DNA from: Pedococcus_A sp963730585
Lineage (GTDB): Bacteria; Actinomycetota; Actinomycetes; Actinomycetales; Dermatophilaceae
DNA: 64,000 nucleotides
Direction of reading: 5' to 3'
Assembly: GCA_963730585.1 (NCBI GenBank)
Contig: CAVSSL010000010.1
Location: 310,001 to 374,000, forward strand
Below, piece by piece: positions 16,667-23,474 of the stretch. The notes under the pieces were generated by a model that worked only from the letters and a program-made list of their open reading frames with translations, did no database searches and was not told the DNA's origin. Positions within the stretch are counted from its first letter, which is position 1; the number at the start of each line of letters is the position of its first letter. The position numbers and the translations under genes were made by a program.

Positions 16667-17932
16667 ATGGAGACCGCCGCCCACCCCCTGAGCCGCCTCG
16701 TGCCGAGCCGCCTCGTGAGGTGCGTCCTGTCGCTGGGGGTCGCCGCCGTCGCCGTGGCCTGGGCGGTGCCTCGTGCCGGCGGGGTCGGGTGGGACGAGAT
16801 CGGGCCCGCGGTGGCAGCGGTCGGCCCCACCGACCTGCTGCTGCTCGTGGTGGTCTGGCTCGCCGGTCTCTGGGTGCACACCCTCGCGCTGACGGCCGCC
16901 ATGCCGGGCCTCACCAGCCGGCGAGCCCTGTTCCTCAACCTCACCGGCAGCTCGGTGTCGAACGTGCTGCCCCTCGGCGGCGCCGCGGGCACGGTGGCCA
17001 ACTACACGATGAGCCGCGCGTGGGGGTTCAGCTCGACGAACTTTGCACGGTGGGCCCTGCTCACGAACGTCTGGGACACCCTGGCCAAGCTCGTGCTGCC
17101 GGGCATCGCGCTCTGCTGGCTGGCGCTGGCGGGCCTGGACGGCGGGGGAGCACTCTCGCAGGCGGCTCTGGTCGGGTCCGGCCTGCTCGTGGTGGCGCTG
17201 CTGGTGGTGCGGGCGCTGATCGCCGGTGACCGCGGTGCCCGCGCACTGGGCGGGGTCGTCGACCGGCTCGCGCGAGCTGTGGGCCGCCCGCTTCCCCCCG
17301 CCGGGGGGTATGCCGCGGGGGCAGTGCGGCTGCGCCGCGACAGCGCCGACCTCATCAGCACGGCGTGGGGCCGGCTCACGGTCGGCAAGGCGGCCTACGC
17401 CCTCCTGCAGGCTGCGCTGCTGTGGCTCTGCCTGGCGACGGTCGGCTCCGCACCCGCCCTGGCCATCGTGTTCGCGGGCTTCGCCGTCGAGCGGATCCTG
17501 TCGATGGCCGTGGTCACCCCGGGAGCCACGGGCGTGGTCGAGGTGGGCATGACCGGCCTGTTGGTTGCCTTGGGCACGGAGCCCGTCACGGCGGCGGCAG
17601 GGGTCCTCGTCTACCGCACGATCACCGTGGGGCTGGAGATCCCCGTCGGCGGGGTGGGCCTGGCCTGGTGGTGGGCCACGCGGCACCCGAAGGCGTCAGG
17701 CCAGCGACATGAACAGCCGGCGCAGCTCGTCGAGGTCGACCCGGCGGTCGGGGTCGGGAGCGGCCAGGCACTCGCGCATGTTGAGCGCGATGACGTCGAA
17801 GCCGGCGCGCCCGAGCGCCCGGTGCACGGCCGACAGCTGCGTGACCACGTCGGCGCAGTCACGGCCCTCCTCGATCATCCGCACGACCCCGCCGAGCTGG
17901 CCCTGGGCGCGCTTGAGCCGGTTCAGCACTGA
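16667..17932 (+). CDS. LPG-synthase-type transmembrane protein, copy 2 (3' end overlaps the CstR-like gene)
   Basis: Paralogue of the preceding protein: LNLTGSSVSNVLPLGGAAGT and AVVTPGATGVVEVGMTGLL are nearly the same. The ATG at 16667 (METAAHPL) is chosen because it fits copy 1; an in-frame ATG at 16601 adds 22 unlikely residues. The conserved part ends near 17695 (WWWATRHPKA); the frame then runs 237 bp antisense through the CstR-like gene, giving a His/Glu-rich tail without homology. Either the tail is real, or a small frameshift near 17700 hides an earlier stop (another frame stops about 17711). Confidence 0.8.
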   Translation: METAAHPLSRLVPSRLVRCVLSLGVAAVAVAWAVPRAGGVGWDEIGPAVAAVGPTDLLLLVVVWLAGLWVHTLALTAAMPGLTSRRALFLNLTGSSVSNVLPLGGAAGTVANYTMSRAWGFSSTNFARWALLTNVWDTLAKLVLPGIALCWLALAGLDGGGALSQAALVGSGLLVVALLVVRALIAGDRGARALGGVVDRLARAVGRPLPPAGGYAAGAVRLRRDSADLISTAWGRLTVGKAAYALLQAALLWLCLATVGSAPALAIVFAGFAVERILSMAVVTPGATGVVEVGMTGLLVALGTEPVTAAAGVLVYRTITVGLEIPVGGVGLAWWWATRHPKASGQRHEQPAQLVEVDPAVGVGSGQALAHVERDDVEAGAPERPVHGRQLRDHVGAVTALLDHPHDPAELALGALEPVQH

Positions 17933-17962
17933 GTGCATCTCGGCAGTGGTGGCGGTCTCCAT
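17696..17962 (-). CDS. CsoR-family repressor, CstR-like persulfide sensor
   Basis: 88 residues, all-helical CsoR/FrmR family. Ligand positions read Cys36 (GRDCADVV), Asn61 and Cys65 (LNMRECLA). Copper sensors have Cys-His-Cys; the His-to-Asn change is characteristic of CstR-type persulfide sensors, which form di- or trisulfide links between Cys residues and release DNA. The gene adjoins thioredoxin, rhodanese and persulfide-dioxygenase-like genes, and two CsoR-type operators lie upstream of those transcripts (18501-18516, 21026-21041). No copy of the operator precedes this gene itself. Confidence 0.85.
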   Translation of the reverse strand: METATTAEMHSVLNRLKRAQGQLGGVVRMIEEGRDCADVVTQLSAVHRALGRAGFDVIALNMRECLAAPDPDRRVDLDELRRLFMSLA

Positions 17963-18020
17963 GGGGGCCCTCCTCGGGTCTGGTGTGGCGTGGGGGTCGG
18001 GTGCGGGTCCGGGTGGGGTT

Positions 18021-18066
18021 GTGCGGCGCGGCCCGCACTAGGAGGGGGACGCAGGCCGCGCCGCAC
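18021..18066 (-). terminator. Terminator between thioredoxin and CstR-like genes
   Basis: GTGCGGCGCGGCC (18021-18033) pairs perfectly with GGCCGCGCCGCAC (18054-18066). It follows the stop of the leftward thioredoxin gene and would separate it from the repressor gene. Confidence 0.6.
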
Positions 18067-18075
18067 GCTGTGGGG

Positions 18076-18438
18076 TCAGCTCGCCTGGGCGGCGACCTGC
18101 TGGCGGACCTCGTCCATGTCGAGCGCGCGCACCTGGCGGATCACGTCGTCGAGCGCGGCAGCCGGCAGCGCGCCGGGCTGGGCGAAGACGAGGATGCCGT
18201 CGCGGAAGGCCATGAGCGTGGGGATCGAGGAGATCTGCAGCGCGCCGGCGAGCTCGGGCTCGGCCTCGGTGTCGACCTTGCCGAAGACGATGTCGCCGTG
18301 CTTCTCCGAGGCCTGCTCGAAGACCGGGGCGAACATGCGGCACGGGCCGCACCAGGCCGCCCAGAAGTCGACGAGCACGATCCCGTCACCCTGGACGGTG
18401 TCGGTGAAGGTGTCCTTGGTGAGGGCACGAGGGGCCAT
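18076..18438 (-). CDS. trxA: Thioredoxin
   Basis: 120 residues of thioredoxin fold with the WCGPC active site at about 29-33 (DFWAAWCGPCRMF) and the cis-Pro loop SSIPTLMAF. A predicted cytoplasmic dithiol reductase; in a persulfide-detoxification setting it could reduce protein persulfides or regenerate rhodaneses (inference). AAAGGACCCC precedes the ATG. Its promoter contains the CstR-type operator at 18501-18516, so it should be induced by reactive sulfur. It is separated by hairpins from the genes on both sides and so probably has its own transcript. Confidence 0.9.
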   Translation of the reverse strand: MAPRALTKDTFTDTVQGDGIVLVDFWAAWCGPCRMFAPVFEQASEKHGDIVFGKVDTEAEPELAGALQISSIPTLMAFRDGILVFAQPGALPAAALDDVIRQVRALDMDEVRQQVAAQAS

Positions 18439-18500
18439 GGCTGGGGTCCTTTCACATCGGTGGTGCGCTCCGGAGAGAGCGCGTCACCTGTCTCAACAGA

Positions 18501-18516
18501 ATACCCCTTGGGGTAT
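18501..18516 (-). promoter_or_regulatory. CsoR/CstR operator of the thioredoxin promoter
   Basis: Perfect palindrome ATACCCCTTGGGGTAT, the G-tract/AT-edge pattern bound by CsoR-family repressors. On the minus strand a possible -10 hexamer TATTCT begins inside the palindrome, about 60 bases before the trxA start. A near copy lies at 21026-21041. Confidence 0.75.
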
Positions 18517-18519
18517 ATT

Positions 18520-18556
18520 CCCGCCAGCCCCCGAAGCGGGGCCGGGGGCCGGCGGG
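18520..18556 (-). terminator. Terminator of the rhodanese operon
   Basis: CCCGCCAGCCCCC (18520-18532) pairs with GGGGGCCGGCGGG (18544-18556) with one mismatch, immediately past the stop of the rhodanese gene and just before the trxA operator. Confidence 0.55.
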
Positions 18557-18570
18557 TGCGGGGGTGCCGG

Positions 18571-19149
18571 TCAGTCCTGCAGCTCGCGCAGCACCGACTG
18601 CAGGTCGCAGCTGGCGTCGCGGTTGTAGGGCAGCTTCGAGAGGAGCTGGCCCATGAGGCAGGAGTCGGTCAGCGCCGCGCCCATCAGGCCCGCGCCGATG
18701 GCGCCGGCAAGCCACTTCGCCGGCGGGAAGACGACACTGGTGACGACGCCCGTGGCCACGAGGCCGCCCGCCACGAGGCGCACCTGGCGCTCGAGGTCCC
18801 ACTTCTCGGCGCCGCGGCGCAGCGGGGCGCCGGCCTTCTCCCACGCGGTCACACCGCCGTCGAGCACGTGCAGGTTGGGAAGTCCGGCCGCAGCGAGCAG
18901 CGACTCGGCCTGGCCCGCCCGGTTGCCGGAACGGCATACCAGCACCACGTCGTCCTCGAGGTGCCGGCGCAGCTCCTCCCGGTGCTCCTTGAGCAGGTCG
19001 AGCGGCACGTTGTAGGAGCCGGGGATGTGGGCGGTCCCGAACTCGGCGGGGGTCCGCACGTCGAGCAGGCGCGGGGAGTCCTCGCGGCCGAGCCACTCGC
19101 GGAGGGTCTCGACATCGAGGCGGGCGGGCATGGTGGAGACGGTCGTCAT
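18571..19149 (-). CDS. Rhodanese with C-terminal DUF2892-type membrane domain
   Basis: 192 residues. The N-terminal rhodanese domain has its active-site loop VCRSGNRAG (Cys about 74) and the LLDVRTPAEFGTAHIPGS signature. The C-terminus has two hydrophobic segments (LVAGGLVATGVVTSVVF; AGAIGAGLMGAALTD) and Cys residues, as in rhodanese-DUF2892 proteins that tether sulfur transfer to the membrane. AAAGGACCCC precedes the ATG. It is third in a run rhodanese, MBL-rhodanese, rhodanese, presumably transcribed from the operator at 21026, though an 11-bp hairpin (19171-19200) precedes it. Confidence 0.88.
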   Translation of the reverse strand: MTTVSTMPARLDVETLREWLGREDSPRLLDVRTPAEFGTAHIPGSYNVPLDLLKEHREELRRHLEDDVVLVCRSGNRAGQAESLLAAAGLPNLHVLDGGVTAWEKAGAPLRRGAEKWDLERQVRLVAGGLVATGVVTSVVFPPAKWLAGAIGAGLMGAALTDSCLMGQLLSKLPYNRDASCDLQSVLRELQD

Positions 19150-19170
19150 GGGGTCCTTTCGGTATGCCGT

Positions 19171-19200
19171 GGGCGCGGCGCAGGGGAAGGCGCCGCGCCC
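19171..19200 (-). terminator. Intra-operon hairpin before the membrane rhodanese gene
   Basis: GGGCGCGGCGC (19171-19181) pairs perfectly with GCGCCGCGCCC (19190-19200), between the MBL-rhodanese stop and the rhodanese start. It may terminate, attenuate or protect the upstream message. The GTATGCCG octamer abuts its left arm. Confidence 0.5.
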
Positions 19201-19232
19201 ACGTGCGGGGTGTGGGGGTGGGGGTGGTGAGG

Positions 19233-20591
19233 TCAGGCCGCCTTGACGAGCGGCAGGCCCGACTCCTCGGCGTGCTCGTCGAACGAGTCGTCGACGGCGA
19301 CGACGGTGTGGCCGTTGGCCGCGAGGATGCTGGCCACGATGGACGCGCGGTAGCCGCCGGCGCAGTGCACCCAGACCTCGCCCGAGGGCACCTCGTCGAG
19401 GCGGCCCAGGATCTCGTGGATCGGCACGTTCACCGCTCCCTCGATGTGCGACTCCTCGAACTCCTGGCCGCGCCGGACGTCGAGCACCTGCACGGGCCGG
19501 TGGTGGCGCACCTGCGCCAGGTCGGCGAACGTGGCCCGCTCGAAGCTGCCGATCGGCTCGTCGGTCCACTCCTCGGGCTTGCCGGTGGCGGCGGCGGCCG
19601 GGTGGTCGATGCCGATGCGCACCATCTCGCGCTGGGCCTCGGCGACCTGCTCGGCGCTCTCGCCGAGCAGGGTGACCGGCGTGCCCCACGGGATGAGCCA
19701 GCCGAGGTAGGTCGCGAACTGGCCGTCGATGCCGAAGTTGAGCGTGCCGGGGGCGTGGCCGGCGGCGAAGGCGGTGCGGTTGCGCAGGTCGACGAGCCAC
19801 TCGCCGGCCTCCAGGCGCTTGCGCAGCTCCTCCTTGTCGGCGAGCTCCGGGGCCTCGAGGTCGGCGCCCGACGGGCCGGCGGCGTTGGCCGGCCCCATCT
19901 GGGCGTAGTAGGCGGGGTAGGCGTCGAGGCCGGCGATGATCTCGGCGACGTAGGCCTCCTCGTCCTTGGTGAGGGCGGGGTTGCTCCTGCGCTCCTGGCC
20001 GATCGTCGACGAGGTCGAGTCGGACTGGGTCGACGAGCAGAAGGAGCCGAAGCCGTGCGTCGGCATCACCTGGGTCTCGTCGGCGAGCTGGTCGGCGAGC
20101 TTGTGCGCCGAGGCGTGCTGGTGGCGGGCCAGGGCGTCGGTGTGGTCCGGGCCGAGCAGGTCGGGGCGGCCGGTCGAACCGAACAGGAGGGAGCCGCCGG
20201 AGAAGACCGCGGGGGTCTCGCCCTCGAGCACGTAGGACAGGTGGGTGAAGGTGTGGCCCGGGGTGTGCACGACGCGCACCGTGAGGGTGTCGCTCACCTC
20301 GACGACGTCGCCGTCGCGCACCGGGTCGTGCTCGAAGGAGACCTTGTCGTCGGCGTTGACGTGGTAGGCCGCGCCGGTCTCCTTCGCCAGCGCGAAGCCT
20401 CCGGTGACGTAGTCGTTGTGGATGTGCGTCTCGAAGACGTGGGTGATGCGCACACCACAGCTCTTCGCGAGGTCGAGCATGCGGTCGATGTCGCGCTGCG
20501 GGTCGACCACGAAGGCGACCTCGCCGTCATGGACGAGGTAGCTGCGGTCGCCCAGCGAGGGCGTCTCGACGGGGAGGATGGTCACGGCCAT
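19233..20591 (-). CDS. MBL-fold persulfide dioxygenase fused to rhodanese domains (CstB/ETHE1-like)
   Basis: 452 residues. The N-terminal metallo-beta-lactamase domain has THIHNDYVTGG (about 55-65), HTPGHTFTHLSY, GSLLFGSTGRPDLLG and PTHGFGSFC, the signature of ETHE1-type persulfide dioxygenases with a His/Asp Fe(II) site. Two rhodanese-like domains follow: the first (LVDLRNRTAFAAGHAPGTLN) lacks an obvious catalytic Cys, the second (VLDVRRGQEF... VHCAGGYRAS) has one. CstB-like fusions oxidise persulfides to thiosulfate or sulfite. It lies between two rhodanese genes on the same strand. Confidence 0.9.
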   Translation of the reverse strand: MAVTILPVETPSLGDRSYLVHDGEVAFVVDPQRDIDRMLDLAKSCGVRITHVFETHIHNDYVTGGFALAKETGAAYHVNADDKVSFEHDPVRDGDVVEVSDTLTVRVVHTPGHTFTHLSYVLEGETPAVFSGGSLLFGSTGRPDLLGPDHTDALARHQHASAHKLADQLADETQVMPTHGFGSFCSSTQSDSTSSTIGQERRSNPALTKDEEAYVAEIIAGLDAYPAYYAQMGPANAAGPSGADLEAPELADKEELRKRLEAGEWLVDLRNRTAFAAGHAPGTLNFGIDGQFATYLGWLIPWGTPVTLLGESAEQVAEAQREMVRIGIDHPAAAATGKPEEWTDEPIGSFERATFADLAQVRHHRPVQVLDVRRGQEFEESHIEGAVNVPIHEILGRLDEVPSGEVWVHCAGGYRASIVASILAANGHTVVAVDDSFDEHAEESGLPLVKAA

Positions 20592-20658
20592 GGGGGTTCC
20601 TTCCTGGGGAACGTCAGGTCTGACGGTGGCGGGGTGGTTCGGGGGTGTCAACGGCTCG

Positions 20659-20979
20659 TCAACGGGGGTCGCGGCCGGCGACGAGGGGGCGGCCGGAGCG
20701 TGCCCACGCGTCGGTGCCGCCGGCGACGTTCCAGGCGTCGACGCCGGCGCGCTCGAGGAATGCGGTCATGGAGGCGCTGCGGTTGCCGCTCCGGCAGATC
20801 ACGTGCACGGGCCGGTCGCGCGGCACCTCGGCCACCCGGCCGGCCAGCTGCGACATCGGGATGAGCACCGCTCCGGGCACGTGGCCCTGGAGGTACTCCA
20901 TGCCCTCGCGGACGTCGAGGATGAACGCCGCGTCGTCCTGGTGGGCGGTGGCGAACTGCTCGAGGGTGATCTCCTGCAT
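20659..20979 (-). CDS. Single-domain rhodanese sulfurtransferase
   Basis: 106 residues, one rhodanese domain: FILDVREGMEYLQGHVPGA and active-site VICRSGNRSASM with the persulfide-forming Cys about 62. A CAGGAG site lies just upstream of the ATG at 20979. First gene of the run leading to the MBL-rhodanese fusion and second rhodanese; the CsoR-type operator at 21026-21041 is about 47 bases upstream. Likely carries sulfane sulfur to the dioxygenase (inference from cst operons). Confidence 0.9.
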   Translation of the reverse strand: MQEITLEQFATAHQDDAAFILDVREGMEYLQGHVPGAVLIPMSQLAGRVAEVPRDRPVHVICRSGNRSASMTAFLERAGVDAWNVAGGTDAWARSGRPLVAGRDPR

Positions 20980-21025
20980 GGCTCTCCTGTTCCGGTGCGG
21001 CTTCCGTCGTGGATGCCAACCGTAC

Positions 21026-21041
21026 ATACCCCCATGGGTAT
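21026..21041 (-). promoter_or_regulatory. CsoR/CstR operator of the rhodanese-dioxygenase operon
   Basis: ATACCCCCATGGGTAT, the same AT-edge/G-tract palindrome as at 18501. On the minus strand a possible -10 hexamer, TATGTA, overlaps its end, as TATTCT does at the other copy, so repressor binding would block both promoters in the same way. Confidence 0.7.
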
Positions 21042-21091
21042 TCCACAAACGGGGGTGGCGCCCTTGAGAAGGTGCAGGTGTGGGCGCGTCG

Positions 21092-21460
21092 TCAGCCGGC
21101 GTCAGCGTCGCGACGCTCGGCGTCGAGGAAGGCCTGGAGCGCGTCGCGACCGCCCTGGTGGTAGGCCCGCCAAGCCGGGCTCGGCGACGCCGAGAGGCTG
21201 TTCGCGCGGTGCGTCCACTCGGCAAGGGTGCTCTCCACCAGCGGCAGGGCTTCGACCGGCCCGGAGGAGGCCACGATGCGCATGGCCTCGCCCAGGGCAG
21301 CCACCTCGCCCTCGTGGTACTTGGCCGGGTCGCGCTGGGCGCCACTGCGGTCCACCGCGCACGGAGCAGCGCCTCCGGTGGCTGCGGCCCAGCGCTGGGC
21401 CGCCTCACTGCGGCGGGTTCTGAGCGCGTCATGGGCATCGGAGCGTCGCCCCGTGAACAT
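21092..21460 (-). CDS. Small hypothetical protein, helical
   Basis: 122 residues, mostly helical and charged, with one Trp-rich segment (LAEWTHRANSLS, PAWRAYHQGGRDALQAFLDAE). No membrane segment, signal or known motif. The ATG at 21460 has TAGCCT six bases upstream on the minus strand and no Shine-Dalgarno, consistent with a leaderless message. It is divergent in neither direction and unrelated to the sulfur genes by sequence; it lies just upstream of their first operator. Confidence 0.6.
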   Translation of the reverse strand: MFTGRRSDAHDALRTRRSEAAQRWAAATGGAAPCAVDRSGAQRDPAKYHEGEVAALGEAMRIVASSGPVEALPLVESTLAEWTHRANSLSASPSPAWRAYHQGGRDALQAFLDAERRDADAG

Positions 21461-21515
21461 ACTTCGAGGCTACGCCCGGCCAGGGAGGCGGCGTGGGGAG
21501 TGTGACGCGACAGAC

Positions 21516-22040
21516 TCAGTACGGGACGCGTCCCTCGAAGGCGCGCCAGGCGTCGAACGGCTCCTCGGCGGAGGGCACCGGGAGGTGCGCCACCTGCATC
21601 GGCCAGGTGGAGGGGTCGGCACGGGGTCCGAGCAGGGCGTGGAAACGGGAGTCGTCGAACCCGGCCCGCTCGGCGGCATACCGGTCCGCGGCGAAGACGA
21701 CGCGGTCGAGCCGGGACCACAGGCAGGCGGCCAGGCAGAGCGGGCAGGGCTCGCACGACGCGTACAGCGTCGCACCGGCGAGGCTGAAGTCGCCGAGCTC
21801 GCGGCAGGCCGCGCGGATGGCGACCACCTCGGCGTGCGCGGTGGGGTCGAGCTCGGGGGTCACGCGGTTGGTGCCCCGGGAGAGGATGCGCCCGTCGCGG
21901 ACCACCACGGCGCCGAACGGGCCGCCCGACCTCGCCACGTTGGCCGTGGCGAGGTCGATGGCGGCCTCGAGCCAGGCCGTGTCAGAGCCCCCCGAGGCCA
22001 GCGTCCCCGAGCCCCCTGCCCCCGAGCCCCCGGTGTCCAT
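21516..22040 (-). CDS. Nucleoside/guanine deaminase-type zinc enzyme
   Basis: 174 residues of the cytidine-deaminase superfamily. Zn ligands and catalytic Glu are visible in TAHAEVVAIRAAC (HAE) and SCEPCPLCLAA (PCxxC); FHALLG and the C-terminal helix fit the guanine deaminase/tRNA-adenosine deaminase-like subgroup (COG0590). The first 20 residues are Gly/Ser/Thr-rich and unrelated to the fold, so the true start could be downstream. Likely purine salvage, guanine to xanthine (inference). Confidence 0.85.
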   Translation of the reverse strand: MDTGGSGAGGSGTLASGGSDTAWLEAAIDLATANVARSGGPFGAVVVRDGRILSRGTNRVTPELDPTAHAEVVAIRAACRELGDFSLAGATLYASCEPCPLCLAACLWSRLDRVVFAADRYAAERAGFDDSRFHALLGPRADPSTWPMQVAHLPVPSAEEPFDAWRAFEGRVPY

Positions 22041-22095
22041 CGACCCATCATGACGCGGGCCGGGACCCCGGCGCGGCGGATCGGTGGAGAGAGGG

Positions 22096-23379
22096 TCAGC
22101 GCAGCGGGTCGAAGGGCGCGAGCTGGGCGACCCGCCGGCCGGTCACCATCTGCTCGGCGAGCAGGCGGCCGGTCACCGGGCCGAGCGTGATGCCCCACAT
22201 GCCGTGGCCGCCGGCTGCGAAGACGCGGGTGGAGCGGGTCGCACCGATGAGCGGGAGGCCGTCGACGGTGCAGGGCCGCGAGCCGACCCACTCGTCCTCA
22301 CGGTGGTCGAGGTCGGCGCCGCGCAGCAGCGGGCGGGCGGCCTCGGTGATGGCCTGGATGCGGCGCTGGTCGAGGGCCGCCTCGGGCTTGCGGAACTCCA
22401 TCATCCCCGCGACCCGGAGCCGGTCGCCGATCGGCGTGCAGGCCACCCGCTGGGCCGGGAAGTACACCGGGCCGTCGGGGACGTGGTCGACGGCGACGCT
22501 GAAGCTGTAGCCACGGCCGGCCTGCACGACCCGGCGGACGCCGAACCGGCGGGCGAGGGTGCCGAGCCAGGCGCCGGTGGCGAGCACGGCCGAGTCGAAC
22601 GACTCGCGGCTGCCCTCGGCGGTCACCACGTCGATGCCGGCGCCGGTCTCGACGAGGTCGACCACGGTGGCCCCGGTGACGATCTTGCCGCCGCGGTCCC
22701 GCACCGAGTCGGCGAGCGCGTGGACGTAGGAGCCGGGGTCGATGAAGCGCTGGTCGCGCAGGCGGATCGCGGCGCCGATCTCCGCGGAGAGGGACGGCTC
22801 GATCTCGCGGGCCTGGTCGCCGGTGAGCACGTCGAACTCGATCGACTGCCCGGCCGAGTGGATGTGCTCGATCTCCTCGAGGAGGGTGCGGCGCTCCTCC
22901 GCGGTGCGGTAGGCGGCGAGGAAGGAGTGCGTCTCGCGGGTCTCGGACTGCACGCCGCCGTCGCGCAGCAGGTCGAAGCTCTCGAGTGACAGGTCGTTGA
23001 CCGGCACGAGAGCGCCCATGGCCTTCTTCCAGGCCTTCATGGTGCTGTGCCGGGTGAAGCCCGCGACGAAGCGGAGGAAGTCGGGGTTCGCGCTCGGGGG
23101 CACGTAGACCGGGGAGGAGGGGCTCAGCACCGCGCGGAGGCCGTACTTGAGGACGGCCGGCTCCGGCAGGGGCGTGGCGATGCCGGGGGTGAGCCATCCG
23201 GCGTTGCCCCAGGACGAGCCGGCGGCGACGCCCTCGCGGTCGAGCACGGTCACCTCGACGCCGTGCTCCTGGAGGAACCAGGCGGTGGACAGGCCCACCA
23301 TGCCGGCGCCGACGACGGCGACGCGGCGGGGGACAGGGAGGCCGGAGGAGGTGACGGGTGCGGAAGCCATGCGTCCCAT
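22096..23379 (-). CDS. dadA: FAD-dependent D-amino-acid dehydrogenase-like oxidoreductase
   Basis: About 427 residues of the DAO family (PF01266). The FAD-binding Rossmann motif VAVVGAGMVGLSTAWFL opens the domain (about 15-31), followed by LDREGVAAGSSWGNAGWL, and the C-terminus has the matching GLPLIGATRSTRVFAAGGHGMW. Length and motifs fit the DadA small subunit that oxidises D-alanine and other D-amino acids to keto acids, passing electrons to the respiratory chain. Alternative ATG at 23370. Divergent from a PucR-type regulator, with a palindrome between them, so the pair is probably an inducible amino-acid catabolic unit; exact substrate unproven. Confidence 0.83.
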   Translation of the reverse strand: MGRMASAPVTSSGLPVPRRVAVVGAGMVGLSTAWFLQEHGVEVTVLDREGVAAGSSWGNAGWLTPGIATPLPEPAVLKYGLRAVLSPSSPVYVPPSANPDFLRFVAGFTRHSTMKAWKKAMGALVPVNDLSLESFDLLRDGGVQSETRETHSFLAAYRTAEERRTLLEEIEHIHSAGQSIEFDVLTGDQAREIEPSLSAEIGAAIRLRDQRFIDPGSYVHALADSVRDRGGKIVTGATVVDLVETGAGIDVVTAEGSRESFDSAVLATGAWLGTLARRFGVRRVVQAGRGYSFSVAVDHVPDGPVYFPAQRVACTPIGDRLRVAGMMEFRKPEAALDQRRIQAITEAARPLLRGADLDHREDEWVGSRPCTVDGLPLIGATRSTRVFAAGGHGMWGITLGPVTGRLLAEQMVTGRRVAQLAPFDPLR

Positions 23380-23437
23380 GGTGGGTCGGGTGGCGCGGAC
23401 GGCCATGGTGCCGGCAGGCCAATGTTCGCCCGTTCAT

Positions 23438-23454
23438 TTGTGGTGACACCACAA
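23438..23454. promoter_or_regulatory. Candidate operator between divergent dadA-like and pucR-like genes
   Basis: TTGTGGTG-A-CACCACAA is a perfect 17-bp palindrome, 20 bases before the PucR start and about 58 bases before the dadA start. Its position suits binding by the PucR-type regulator to control both promoters. Confidence 0.55.
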
Positions 23455-23474
23455 CGCCGTGGGAGGATGCCTGC

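Noticed and set aside
20609..20658. Short repeats GTCAACGG and CGTCAG/CTGACG between the sulfur genes
   Set aside because: They are only 6-8 bases, within a 67-bp spacer, and could arise by chance in this composition.
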